Shown in pieces: positions 31,748-44,600 of a stretch of 64,000 bases of DNA; positions within the stretch are counted from its first letter, which is position 1, and every line of letters starts with the position of its first letter. The position numbers and the translations under genes were made by a program. The stretch covers positions 352,265,696 to 352,329,695 of the forward strand of contig NC_061513.1 in NCBI RefSeq assembly GCF_022539505.1, read 5' to 3'. The notes below the pieces were generated by a model. The model did not search any database. It was not told where the DNA came from and saw only the letters and a list, made by a program, of their open reading frames with translations. Source of the DNA: Lolium rigidum. Lineage: Eukaryota; Streptophyta; Magnoliopsida; Poales; Poaceae.

Positions 31748-31867
31748 GTAACAGTACTGGTAATAAAAAGTCCGCGTTTAACTTTCCGAACAATGTTTTT
31801 GCTATTTTTGGGAAATATGAAAAATTACGAGATCGAAACGGAGTGGACGAGACGCAGGAGGGCGTGC

Positions 31868-31990
31868 CCCCATAGGCCGGCGCGGGCCCCAGCCTAGCCG
31901 CGCCGCCCTATGAGGAGAGCCCCTCGTTGTCCCTCTCCGACTCTGGTCCCTAGTACTTTCCTTCTGTCGTGAAAATTTCTGTTATATAAT
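31868..31990 (+). promoter_or_regulatory. Probable internal promoter upstream of ORF3
   Basis: At 31870-31912 the GC-rich inverted-repeat module of the LTR (CATAGGCCGGCGCGG and CCGCGCCGCCCTATG) reappears outside the LTR, followed about 70 bases later by GTTATATAATCCC (TATA at 31984-31990) and a leader up to the ORF3 start at 32084. The order resembles that of the LTR. Transcription from it is inferred. Confidence 0.45.
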
Positions 31991-32083
31991 CCCCCGGACC
32001 CCTGGAGGTCCGTATATCGTTTTCTCGTCGCGTTTTGTTTCGAGCTGTTTTCTGCCAGGATCTGTTTTTGATCTAGAAGCACC

Positions 32084-32581
32084 ATGGTCTCCAACAACAA
32101 GGACAAGGAGCCTTTGGAGGAAGATATTCAGAATCCCGAGTTGAAAGAAGAATTCAAGGAGGAAGTGAAGGAGATGTCATCAATAAAAAGAAAGCGGCAA
32201 ACTGTGGGGAGTAAGCCAATCTTGGTGGGATCGGTTAACACTGGACATTCTTTTTCTCATAACTTGCAGGGACCTCTACCACCTGCTCTTAGCCTCAACT
32301 CTTTCCCTGCTGTGGAGGAAGCACTACGGGTTACCAATGAGTTTTGTGATCAATCCCGTGCTCTGAGAAGGGAAGTGGAGATACTTCGGGAGGAGAACAA
32401 CCGACTTCGCGAATGCTCGGAATATCACTCAATTCCCATCACAAGGCCACCACCGCCATCTTTGGATAACAATGAATCTCTTCGAGTCTTATTGCAGAAC
32501 TGCCAAACCGAGAAGTCGAAGCTGAAGGAGATCTTTAAGAATCGCAGGAACGGGCCACCACTATCACCGCCGAAGGAGTAA
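32084..32581 (+). CDS. ORF3 of the Athila-like element (env-position, coiled-coil protein)
   Basis: An intact 165-codon frame after integrase. It starts ACCATGG (good context), is acidic at its N-terminus (KELKEEFKEEVKEM-like Glu/Lys run), has a basic KRKRQ patch at about residues 35-39 and a heptad-like helix from about residue 75 to 105 (ALRREVEILREENNRLRE). The C-terminus is Pro-rich. Athila elements often carry an env-like ORF here, but I see no signal peptide or membrane segment, so it is not env in form; a coiled-coil, possibly nuclear, protein fits better. Unlike gag-pol it is uninterrupted. Confidence 0.6.
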   Translation: MVSNNKDKEPLEEDIQNPELKEEFKEEVKEMSSIKRKRQTVGSKPILVGSVNTGHSFSHNLQGPLPPALSLNSFPAVEEALRVTNEFCDQSRALRREVEILREENNRLRECSEYHSIPITRPPPPSLDNNESLRVLLQNCQTEKSKLKEIFKNRRNGPPLSPPKE

Positions 32582-34371
32582 TTCATCATCGGTATTGGCA
32601 CCCCCTTGGTTTGTTCCAAGCTTGGGGAGGGGTGCCGCGGTATCACATCATCACTATCTTTTACCTTTTTACTATCAAGTAGTGTCATATCAGGAGTAGG
32701 GAAGTTATCATATAAGATGTGTTGCGGTATGGAAGTATCTCTTTTTAGTTGGTTATCTATGTATCCCTTGGTGTGAGTTATCGTTATGGAATATTAATGA
32801 GAATTCTTATCATTTACATATTGCACATCTTATTTTAGTTTGCAATCTCTATTATATGATTGATCTTGTTGTTATTATTGGTATCACTTTGGGAGCATTG
32901 AGTAAATCTATTTGGTTTTGGCAAACTTAGCATTGGTCAATAGCAACAACACTTCGAGTTTAAGTAGAAAAGAGGAAATACATGTAGATATGTTATTTCA
33001 TTATCTTTCTTTCTTGTTAGCTCCTAGCTTAGTATTCTGAAGTTAAAATTGTTTGTGCTTACAAGGAAGATGCATGATTGTTTCTATCACATGTATGTTT
33101 GTTTGTTTCCCTCAGCTTTTATGCTTGCTAATCAACCTTGCTAGCCAAAGACCTGTACTGAGAGGGAATGCTTCTCGTGCATCCAAACCCTTAAACCAAA
33201 CCTATGCCATCAGTGTCCACCATAACTACCTACTATATGTGGTATTTCCCTACCATTCCAAGTAAATACTTCATGTGCTACCTTTAAACAATTCAAAAGT
33301 TATTACCTCTTATTTGTGTCAATATTTTATAGCTCATGAGGAAGTATGTGGTGTTTTATCTTTCAATCTTGTTGAGCAACTTTCACTAATGGAGTGGCTT
33401 CATCCACTTATCCTATAATTTTGCAAAAAGAGCTGGCAACGGGGTTCCCAGCCCCAATTAATCAACTTTCATTAATAACTCTCTTCACATGTTTTGCCCC
33501 GATTCATCAGTAAGCAACTTAATTTTGCAATAGACACTCCTCCATGGTATGTGAAATGTTGGAAGGCACCCGGGGATTCGGTTAGCCATGGCTTGAGAAA
33601 GCAAAGGTTGGGAGGAGTGTCATCCTTAAATAAACTAAAATACATGTGTAAACGAAAGAGAAGAGGGATGATCTACCTTGCTGGTAGAGATAACGTCCTT
33701 CATGGGAGCCGCTCTTTGGAAGTCTGTTTGGCAAGGGGGTTAGATTACCCATTACCATTCGTTGACAACAACAAACACCTCTCAAAACTCTACTTTTATG
33801 CTCTCTATATGATTTCAAAACTTAAAAGCTCTAGCACATGATTTAATCCCTGCTTCCCTCTGCGAAGGGCCTATCTTTTACTTTATGTTGAGTCACTAAA
33901 CATATTTCCCTCTATCTTAAGCAAGCAATTGAGTTGTTGTGATCAAACCATTTATACTGTGATCTACTTAATCATGTCTTTTATTCTTCCTTGTTAAGTA
34001 CAAGTTTTATCTGAATGAATATAGCTTTGAAGGTTATCAATGATTATGAGGAAATTATTATGATTGAGTATGCAAGTTTTGCCATATAAGCTTTAATATA
34101 AGAGTGCTGCTCAATAGATAAGTACAATCTGTCAATTGTTCTCTGACCAAGAACGAAGTTTGCCATCACCAATTATGATTTCCTATGCACCTTTATTTGT
34201 GATTTCCTTTTACTTGTTTCAAGTTGAATCATATTGGGAAGTTGTTCACTAGAATGTCTTGTGTGAATTAATATGATGCTTCCTATCCGTATTTTATTTA
34301 TCGACTCTTCACTCCATAAACATGTGGTCTTGTTTACCGAGTTCAGTTTCGCTTGGGGACAAGCGAAGTCT
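32582..34371. other. Long 3' non-coding region of the Athila-like element
   Basis: 1.8 kb of AT-rich sequence without a credible ORF. Such a spacer is usual between the third ORF and the 3' LTR in Athila-type elements. No nested insertion was recognised. Confidence 0.6.
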
Positions 34372-34384
34372 AAGCTTGGGGGAG
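34372..34384 (+). other. Polypurine tract
   Basis: AAGCTTGGGGGAG is located immediately before the 3' LTR and resembles the tract of the nested element (AAGCTTGGGGATG). Confidence 0.75.
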
Positions 34385-34385
34385 T

Positions 34386-35891
34386 TGATACGTCCATTTT
34401 GCATCACTATTTTATATCATAATTTACTGTTATTCATTGATATATTTCATATTTAGAGATGATACTTATGTTATTTCATCTATTTTGCATGTTTCATGAT
34501 TATTGGAGAATTGCACACCGGAGTCAGGATTCTGCTGGAAAAAGCACCGTCAGAATGCAATATTTCGGAAGATCAACAATTGACGGAAATTACACGGAAA
34601 ATCTTATTTTTCCAGAAGACGGAGATAGCCAAAAGGAGGAGCCGAGGAGGGCCGCCATGGCCCCCCCATAGGCCGGCGCGGGCCCAGGCCTGGCCGCGCC
34701 GCCTTGTTGGGAGGGGGCCCACAGCCCCCTCTGGCCTCCTCTCCTTCGCGTACTTCTTCGTCCCGAAAACCTAAGCTCCGGAGGATAATCGCGAAGAGTC
34801 ACAGCCGCCTCTGCGGGGCGGAAAACAGCAGAGAGAAAAGAGCTCTCCGCGAGGCTGAAATCTGCGGGGAAATTCCCTCCCGGAGGGGGAAATCGACGCC
34901 ATCGTCACCGTCATCGAGCTGGACATCATTGGGGTCATCATCACCATCATCTTCGTCATCATCACCGCCATCTCCACCGCTGCACCTCATCACTGATGTA
35001 ACATCTAGGGTTGAATCTTGATTGTTTGATAGGGGAAACTCTCCCGGTATTGATTACTACTTGTTATTGATGCTATTGAGTGAAACCATTGAACCAAGGT
35101 TTATGTTCAGATTTTTATTCATCATCATATCACCTCTGATCATGTTCCATATGATGTCTCGTGAGTAGTTCGTTTAGTTCTTGAGGACATGGGTGAAGTC
35201 TAAATGTTAGTAGTGAATTATGTTGGGTAATATTCAATGTTATGATATTTAAGTTGTGGTGTTATTCTTCTAGTGGTGTCATGTGAACGTCGACTACATG
35301 ATACTTCACCTTTATGGGCCTAGGGGAATACATCTTGTATTCGTTTGCTAATTGCGGGGTTGCCGGAGTAACAGAAACCTGAACCCCCGTTGGTATATCG
35401 ATGCAGGAGGGATAGCAGGATCTCAGAGTTTAAGGTTGTGGTTAGATTTATCTTAATTACTTTCTTGTATTTGCGGATGCTTGCAAGGGGTATAATCACA
35501 AGTATGTATTAGTCCTAGGAAGGGCGGTGCATTAGCATAGGTTCACCCACACAACACTTATCAAAACAATGAAGATTAATCAGCTATATGAAGCGAAAGC
35601 ACTAGACTAAATTCCCGTGTGTCCTCAAGAACGTTTGGTCATTATAAGTAAACAAACCGGCTAGTCCTTTGTGCTAAAAAGGATTGGGCCACTCGCTGCA
35701 ATTATTACTCTCGCACTTTACTTACTTGTACTTTATTCATCTGCTATATCAAAACCGCCTGAATACTTGTCTGTGAGCATCAGTGAATCCTTCATCGAAA
35801 CTGCTTGTCAACACCTTCTGCTCCTCGTTGGGTTCGACACTCTTATTTATCGAAAGTACTACGATACACCCCCTATACTTGTGGGTCATCA
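34386..35891 (+). repeat. 3' LTR of the Athila-like element
   Basis: 1,506 bp with TGATACGTCC...TCATCA ends, matching 25380-26891. The GC-rich module is at 34663-34706. Confidence 0.9.
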
Positions 35892-35896
35892 ACTAC

Positions 35897-38800
35897 TCTA
35901 GCTGGGAACTTGTGAATCAAGTGACTTTGAAAACCTTAGAAGGATGAGTCATTCTATTGAAAGTTTTGAAGGTGAATGTGACCTTTGAATGACAAGGTGA
36001 ACTTGACAAAAATTGATGGTTGGGTTCGGATGCGATACCATTCCAATTTTAGAGTACCCCCACAATACCTGATAATGGATAAGGCTTAGCTGGAAATTTA
36101 TGTATTTTAGTATGGGTTCCCTGTGAACAAGCGTCATAGAGGTTATGCTGAGGCTGCCTCCGTTGAAAGTGAAATGACGTGAAAAAGAGATAAATGTCCT
36201 ACCCAAACCCTGTGCAGTTCCTAGGATGTCAGATTGCCATCACTAGGAGGCCAAGCTCATAGGGGAGGTGCCTATACTAGAGTATGTAAGTGAAAGGTTA
36301 ATGGTTGATGATCCACATACTGAGTATGATGATTCGGGGCTATCCCTGACGGATGTAATCAAAAGTTGTGGCACAAGAGTACGACCTCTGCAGAGTGTTA
36401 AACTATTCGAATAGCCGCGTCCGCGGTCATGGATAGTTGGATGGCCATACTGTTCCGATGTCAGATGTTTTCTAAAATGAACGGTGACTTGAAAGGCGAA
36501 TTTGACTTGAATCACAACAGAGTTGTGGGAATGACACTAATGTTCCCATTTGAGTAATTGTTGACAAATAAAGAGTCTTTGACTATTAAAGTGTTTATGA
36601 AATAAAATTAGCTTTATGCAAATAAACCTAGAATCTTAGAACCATGATTAGAGCTACTAGTACTTCTATTTGTGATAGTTTGCGAGTACTTTAAAAGTAC
36701 TCATGGCTTTGTCCCTGACTATTCAAATGGCCAGACTATGAAGAGGAGCACCTGTACCAGGAAGATGGACAGCAGGACGTCTATGATAACTAGGATCACC
36801 TCCTGACGTCAAGCGTTGCCTGTGGAACAGATGGACCGCTACTACGTATCTTCCGTTATGTGTTTTGTATGTTGATCTGTAGATCAACTGTTGTTTTTAT
36901 TATTGGATCATGAGATCCCTTGTTGTAAAACAATTATGGTTTGTAATGAATAATGTTATGTCATATCAACTATTATGTCTCGCAAAAATAATATTCCTGG
37001 GATTGCGATGTATGGCATAATAGGCATCTGGAATTAAAAATTCGAGTGTTGACAACATCGTCCGCGTCGGTGCCCATGCTTATATTGGATGGCTAGCTAG
37101 CATTATAATCGCGGTTTCTTGTGGCTCTGTTTTAGTTTCCTTAATTTTCTTTTTTGTCATGTACTTACTTTTTTTGAAAAATACAGTACAAATGCAGATG
37201 CTCACGCATATACACTCACCCCCATGAACGCACACACGCACATCCTACCTCTATGAGCACCTCCGGAAGACTAAGCCGACGGATTGAATCTTGAAATTGA
37301 AGAAGTCACCATAGGCGCCTCGCTGTCGACGGGAACGTCGCCTCCCACTGAATGAATATTTGACCCTCGAGATATTTGACCCTAAACTTTGAAGTGTGAT
37401 AATTGATCAATGTGGTGCACACTCCCGGACCTCTCGAAATATTTGACCCTAACTTTGACGCTGATGTTAACTAAAACAACTCACAGTGGGTAGTAAAACA
37501 AGGTAGTATCATGCTTATTAACTATTCCACGTTGCTACGGGAAATACATATTGGCTTTTGGGTGCCACACACCCCTATACTTGGAAAAAAAATATTAAAA
37601 AATTTCAAAAAAAGCAAACTTTTTGGGGAATCAAAGATGATCACATATTGTACTTGAAACAAAATATTTCCCTAGGAAATTACTTTTATTGTATCCAGGG
37701 TAAAAACAAAAACAAACTCGAAAGGCCCCATGACCAGGTACTATTTACTTTATATTCGTCATAATTTTGTCTTTTTTTGCCCTGGAGACCATGAGAATAA
37801 TTTCGTTTCCAATTTTTTTTACGAGTACAAACTAGATCATCCTTGGTTTTTAGGAAGATTCAATTTTCTTTTGAGTTTTTTAAACTACAATTTTTTGGTC
37901 TATGGGAGTGAGTTGCACCCGAGAGCCAAAAGTCTTCTTCCGCAAAAAAAAGTTCTATGTTGCTACCTTTATATGCATAGTATTATGAAAACTTAAAATG
38001 GAGGCCGAGCTACACCTAGCTCTTTATTTGCGAACAATCAGAAATTTTATATTAAATTTTAAAAAAATCTGAGAAAAAATTTTAACCAGTAATGTATACT
38101 ATAATAGTGTAAATTCTCAATAAAACAACCTCATATTCTAGGCTACACAGAAATGAAAAATTCTAGCAAATTTTATAGTGAATAGTGCATATTTCAAGTC
38201 TATAAACTTTGTCAGATTTTATCAATTTCGTGTAGACTAGAATAGAAATTAGTTTTTATTGAGTTTGTACACCATTATAGCATACATCATTGACTACCTC
38301 TAGAATTTTTTTTCAATTTTTTGAAACATTAAAATATGAATTTTGATTGTTTGAAAATAAAGAGGTACATGTAGCACGGCCTCCAAAACACCACAGTCAT
38401 ATTGATAGTAATTTAGAATGGATCATTTATTAATTTATAGAACATTTCATTCTTAGAAAGTGTCATATTATGGTAATATGGCAACTTCTCATTTAATGAC
38501 ATGTCATGTCATTAAAATGTCTAGTTGACATTGCATATGGACACATATTCTCCCACTATGAGAACAAAATATGTGTTATTTAGGTAACACATCATTTATA
38601 TTGTATATGTTAATTCCATATGGTTAGTAGTGGCCCTAGAAACCTGAACGGAGGGAGTATTTCTTGTTGCAGCTTTCTTTTCAACTGTTGACAATGAGAT
38701 GAAATACAACAAAATGATCAACTTTGTTGAAAATATTAATGATAACTTTCTTCAGGTGTTATATAAATATAGTATACTATCCCATAATTCGTCTAAATGC

Positions 38801-41190
38801 AAAAGCTAATTAACTCCTAGAGACAATATATCGTGTGAGCCCAGCTTTAAGCACATACACGTCGGCATGTACTAGGCCGTAAAGTAAAGCAAAACATATA
38901 TTTGCGCATTTATACAAGTAAACATGACATACCTAACATAAAATTATAAAACATACGACATGTTTGCTTTTGCAGCATAGTACTAGTATAGTTTGTCATT
39001 TTCTTGCCGCCTATCCAAAAACTTACCACATCGCCCTATTAGCCTACAGAGCTGTTATATTATTTTATGTAAATATGTGTGATCATACTATATATTTTTC
39101 AATTGATATTTGCAAGATAACTGCATTTTTTTACATCGTACACTAGCTAGTACGATCAGTTTGCATTGTTGCCTTAATAATAACTCCAAATATAAGAAAA
39201 TATGGTATAGTGATTAAAGTTCAACGAAACAACACAATTGAAGAGCATCACTTGCTTTGGTAGCCATATTTCCTTTCATAGCCCACCACTCATGTGCCCT
39301 CTTGAGCCCACCCTGCTCCCTACCGAAACTCATACTATCCGCAACCCCTCCTACCAACCGCGCCCCACACCGGCCCAACTCGATTACCGCACCTGATACA
39401 ATCGTACTATTCTAACCTACAAGTTTGAGTCAATGAGCCAGCCCCTCTAGCGGCCCGGCCCAACTCTATCATTGTTGTGCTATCACAACCTTAAAAATCA
39501 TTATGGAAAATCTTAGCCTCATGGTGCGGTTAGGGCTGGACTAACGAGCCGATTAGCTCGTTAAGGCCTGGATTAACACTCATGATCATTAAGGGTCTTG
39601 TCTCGTTAAGCTCATTATCATTAACAACATAAAATGAAGATCGTTTCATAGGGTTATATGCTCGAAAGCGCTTGTGATGCTTATTAAGCACATTAAGACG
39701 CGAGTTGACGAGATGAGGTGGAGATAATTCGGCGATTTCACTCTCGCTTGGTCGCTCCTATACGTCTTTATGGCGGGGTCTCAGTCGGGCTTGGGCCAGA
39801 TTGGGCTATTTACACCGCCCTCCATAACATGGGCTCCAACATAGCATACGCCATGGAGGCAAAACCATACGCCATGGAGGCAAAACCAGGATGAAACCTA
39901 ACGAAAGACTCCTACAGCTAAACTACTACAGCACAGGGGAGGGTCCCCCGCCCGCCTCAACGGCGGCTCACGCCGGAGAAGAGAGGGAGCGGCCCAGATC
40001 TGGAGAGACCTGAAGAGAGAGGGAGCGGAGAGCTCGAGAGAGGAAAAGAGGTCTCTTCTATTTAGATTTTGTTTCAATTATGGAATATCCTATTGATCTT
40101 GTTTTGTAATATAACCCCAATACAATATATGGACTGATGGACACACATTATCCACTTAGAAACACTCGTGAGTGTAAAAATGAGCACAAGGGTTATAATC
40201 ATTATACGTGATTCATGTAGAAGACTTTCTGTTGCAAAAATGGATGGAATTATATTTTTCAAGGGGAACTAATAATCATTCCCTAATTATAAGATTCCAC
40301 GAGATCAATATACATTTATGTGCAATATGTTGAAGGTCAAATGTATGCTCATGAATTAAATTAAACATATGTGTATTGATTTTGCGCAATATATCCTCTA
40401 AGGCCATAAAATGTCATCACCTGACCTAATTTTGTTCTTTTTTAATTTTCGTACTCCACTCATTTATCATTGGTACATTAATTTCCACGTGGAAATGGCA
40501 TATTTGGCGGTATTAATTGTACTCCATAAACTCTCTTCGTCATGCAAGATATGCTAATTTTGAGCATATTTATTCAAGTGTACAATGATGACAAACAAAG
40601 ATATGCATATCTTCACCGTATTGAGGATCAATGAATCACTATATTTTCATGTATATATCTGACAACCATTACAATTAATTTTCTAAAGCCAACAAAAATA
40701 ATTAAAGTGCAATATCTTGAAGGCAAGGGTAAGGTGGAGAGGAAGCGGCTATAAAGGGAGGCAAAGGAAAGGAGAAAATGACACGACAATACACCATACC
40801 TAAGTCTAGGAGACATACAGCGCGTGTCTCTATTTCAAGCACGGACGATCAACCTGGTCAGGGCGTCGGATCTTTCATGGCGATGTCCGGCGCTGCTGGT
40901 GGTGGTCGTAGAAGATAGCCGGTATATACATTTATTCTCATCTCTAACAGTACCTAGTTGAAACTTTTTTGGACGATGCTACACAGTGCCCTAGCACCTG
41001 ATAGTCTACCGTGTTGCTCCTCTTGTTGGAATTGAATATTTCCCACAATAGAAAGTGGGCCTAGGAGCTGATAGTGACATGTTACCAAATATTTCCCTTC
41101 GCCTCGACGTGTGATTCTGTCTCATCCCGAACCACTAGCAACGCCATGGTCGCCACCCTTCTCCTCTGGAGTGCGGGCACGGGAACCACG
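35897..41190 (+). repeat. Tandem unit B, main part
   Basis: It continues 25277-25379 and matches unit A from about 3462 and unit C throughout. Unit B is 5,397 bp when rejoined. It contains the SINE-like fragment at 37171-37352, the 25-base palindrome, the 21-base duplication (near 39844) and the TATA-like box near 40752. It ends with ACG before the next CACTA end. Confidence 0.85.
37171..37352 (-). mobile_element. SINE-like 3' fragment (unit B copy)
   Basis: Same fragment as at 4731-4911, with a few substitutions. Confidence 0.4.
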
Positions 41191-41696
41191 CACTAGTAGA
41201 AAAAAGGGCTTCCATCCCAACCCATTAGTCCCCAAATAGTTTGACCCGGGACTAATGGGGTCTTTAGTCTCGGTTCTGCTGGTGAACCGAGACTAATGCT
41301 CGGGCAACCGGGACTAAAGGGCTACGGTGGACTGCGGCCAGGACAGGAGGCTTTAGTACCGGTTGGGGACACCAACCGGGATTAAAGGGTACCCTTTAGT
41401 CCCGGTTCGTGTCCCCAACCGGGACTAAAGGTATTTCCAGGTTTTTGCCTCCCCATGCACCCTTCATCCCCCCCCTGTGGATCGCCTTTTTTGACACTGT
41501 AAAATAGAAACGAAAATGATAGAAAATTCAAAAAATAAATTGTTTTCAGATTCTTGTATGTTATGCAAACTACTATTAGGCAAAATTAATAAATTTGAAT
41601 TTTCACTTTTTTTGCAAAAACGTTTTGAAAATGGTAAAACCGTAATAACTTTTGCATACGACGTCAAAAAAATCGTATAATATATCCAAAAAATCC
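41191..41696 (+). mobile_element. CACTA 5' fragment (long form) between units B and C
   Basis: It starts CACTAGTAGAAAAAAGGGC after ACG, has the TTTAGTCCCGGTT subterminal repeats, and includes ~140 bases (41229-41367) that the short-form copies lack. It is cut at AAATCC, where unit C begins. Confidence 0.8.
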
Positions 41697-44600
41697 TGGG
41701 AAAAAGTTACCACAAGAGCTTCAAACTTAGCCTAGAGAGCTAAAATTTAGTTAGCATCCCTCATGATTAGTTGCTAGTACTAAAACTAAAAGTGACTACT
41801 CTAGCTGGGAACTTGTGAATCAAGTGACTTTGAAAACCTTAGAATGATGAGTCATTCTATTGAAAGTTTTGAAGGTGAATGTGACCTTTGAATGACAAGG
41901 TGAACTTGACAAAAATTGATGGTTGGGTTCAGATGCGATACCATTCCAATTTTAGAGTACCCCCACAATACCTGATAATGGGTAAGGCTTAGCTGGAAAT
42001 TTATGTATTTTAGTATGGGTTCCCTCTGAACAAGCGTCATAGAGGTTATGCTGAGGCTGCCTCCGTTGAAAGTTAAATGACGTGAAAAAGAGATAAATGT
42101 CCTACCCAAACCCTTTGCAGTTCCTAGGATGTCAGATTGCCATCACTAGGAGGCCAAGCTCATAGGGGAGGTTCCTATACTAGAGTATGTAAGTGAAAGG
42201 TTAATGGTTGATGATCCGCATACTGAGTATGATGATTCAGGGCTATCCCTGACGGATGTAATCAAAAGTTGTGGCACAAGAGTACGACCTCTGCAGAGTG
42301 TTAAACTATTCGAATAGCCGCGACCACGGTCATAGATAGTTGGATGGCCATACTGTTCCGCTGTCAGATGTTTTCTAAAATGAATGGTGACTTGAAAGGT
42401 GAATTTGACTTGAGTCACAACAGAGTTGTGGGAATGACACTAATGTTCCCATTTGAGTAATTGTTGACAAATAAAGAGTCTTTGACTATTAAAGTGTTTA
42501 TGAAATAAAATTAGCTTTATGCAAATAAACCTAGAAGCTTAGAACCATGATTAGAGCTACTAGTACTTCTATTTGTGATAGTTTACGAGTACTTTAAAAG
42601 TACTCATGGCTTTGTCCCTGACTATTCAAATGGCCAGACTATGAAGAGGAGCACCAGTACCAGGAAGATGGACAGCAGGACGTCTATGATAACTAGGAGC
42701 ACCTCCTGACGTCAAGCGTTGCTTGTGGAACAGATGGACCGCTACTACGTATATTCCGCTATGTGTTTTGTATGTTGATCTGTAGATCAACTGTTGTTTT
42801 TATTATTGGATCATGAGATCCCTTGTTGTAAAACGATTATGGTTTGTAATGAATAATGTTCTGTCATATCAACTATTATGTCTCGCAAAAATAATATTCC
42901 TGGGATTGCGATGTATGGCATAATAGGCATCTGGAATTAAAAATTCGGGTGTTGACAACATCGTCCGCGTCGGTACCCATGCTTATATTGGATGGCTAGC
43001 TAGCATTATAATCGCGGTTTAGTTGCGGCTCTGTTTTAGTTTCCTTAATTTTCCTTTTTGTCATGTACTTACTTTTTTTTTGAAAAATACAGTACAAACG
43101 CAGATGCTCACACATATACACTCACCCCCATGAACGCACACACGTACATCCTACCTCTATGAGCACCTCCGGAACACTAAGCCGACGGATTGAATCTTGA
43201 AATTGAAGAAGTCACCATAGGTGCCTCACTATCGACGGGAACGTCGCCTCCCACTGAATGAATATTTGACCCTAAACTTTGAAGTGTGATAATTGATCAA
43301 TGTGGTGCACACTCCCGGACCTCTCGAAATATTTGACCCTAACTTTGATGCTGATGTTAACTAAAATAACTCACTGTGGGTAGTAAAACAAGGTAGTATC
43401 ATGCTTATTAACTATTCTACGTTGCTACGGGAAATACATATTGGCTCTTGGGTGCCACACACCCCTATACTTGGAAAAAAATATTAAAAAAGTTCAAAAA
43501 AAGCAAACTTTTTGGGGAATCAAAGATGATCACGTATTGTACTTGAAACAAAATATTTCCCTAGGAAATTACTTTTATTGTATCCAGGGTAAAAAAACAA
43601 ACTTGAAAGGCCCCATGACCACGTAATATTTACTTTATATTCGTCATAATTTTGTCTTTTTTTGCCCTGGAGACCATGAGAATAATTTCGTTTCCAATTT
43701 TTTTTACGAGTACAAACTTGATCATCCTTGGTTTTCAGGAAGATTCAATTTTCTTTTGACTTTTTTAAATCACTACAATTTTTTTGGTCTATGAGGGTGA
43801 GTTGCACCCGAGAGCGAAAAGTCTTCTTCCGCAAAAAAAAAGTTCTATGTTGCTACCTTTATATGCATAGTATTATGAAAACTTAAAATGGAGGCCGAGC
43901 TACACCTAGCTCTTTATTTGCGAACAATCAGAAATTTTATATTAAGTTTTCGAAAAATGTGAAACAAAATTTAACCAGTAATGTATACTATAATAGTGTA
44001 AATTCTCAATAAAACAACCTCATATTCTAGGCTACACAGAAATGAAAAATTCTAGCAAATTTTATAGTGAATAGTGCATATTTCAAGTCTATTAACTTTG
44101 TCAGATTTTATCAATTTCGTGTAGACTAGAATAGAAATTAGTTTTTATTGAGATTGTACACCTTTATAGCATACATCATTGACTACCTCTAGAATTTTTT
44201 TTCAATTTTTTGAAACATTAAAATATGAATTTTGATTGTTTAAAAATAAAGAGGTACATGTAGCACGGCCTCCAAAACACCACAGTCATATTGATAGTAA
44301 TTTAGAATGGCTCATTTATTAATTTATAGAACATTTCATTCTTAGAAAGTGTCATATTATGGTAATATGGCAACTTCTCATTTAATGACATGTCATGTCA
44401 TTAAAATGTCTAGTTGACATTGCATATCGACACATATTTTCCCACTATGAGAACAAAATATGTGTTATTTAGGTAACACATCATTTATATTGTATATGTT
44501 AATTCCATATGGTTAGTAGTGGCCCTAGAAACCTGAACGGAGGGAGTATTTCTTGTTGCAGCTTTCTTTTCAACTGTTGACAATGAGATGAAATATAACA

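Larger units (their letters stand above)
25380..35891 (+). mobile_element. Athila-like Ty3/gypsy retrotransposon with full gag-pol and a third ORF
   Basis: 10,512 bp, flanked by ACTAC (25375-25379 and 35892-35896), with LTRs of 1,512 and 1,506 bp, tRNA-Asp primer site, gag, protease, RT, RNase H, integrase, ORF3 and a polypurine tract in canonical gypsy order. The Athila group is indicated by the primer site, the AT-rich coding sequence, the CDIGAG protease and the extra ORF after integrase. Several stops and frameshifts make this copy inactive. By eye the LTRs differ by about 2-3%. Confidence 0.92.

Noticed and set aside
32084..32581. ORF3 as a true envelope gene
   Set aside because: It has no signal peptide, no membrane segment and is short; a coiled-coil protein is all the sequence supports.
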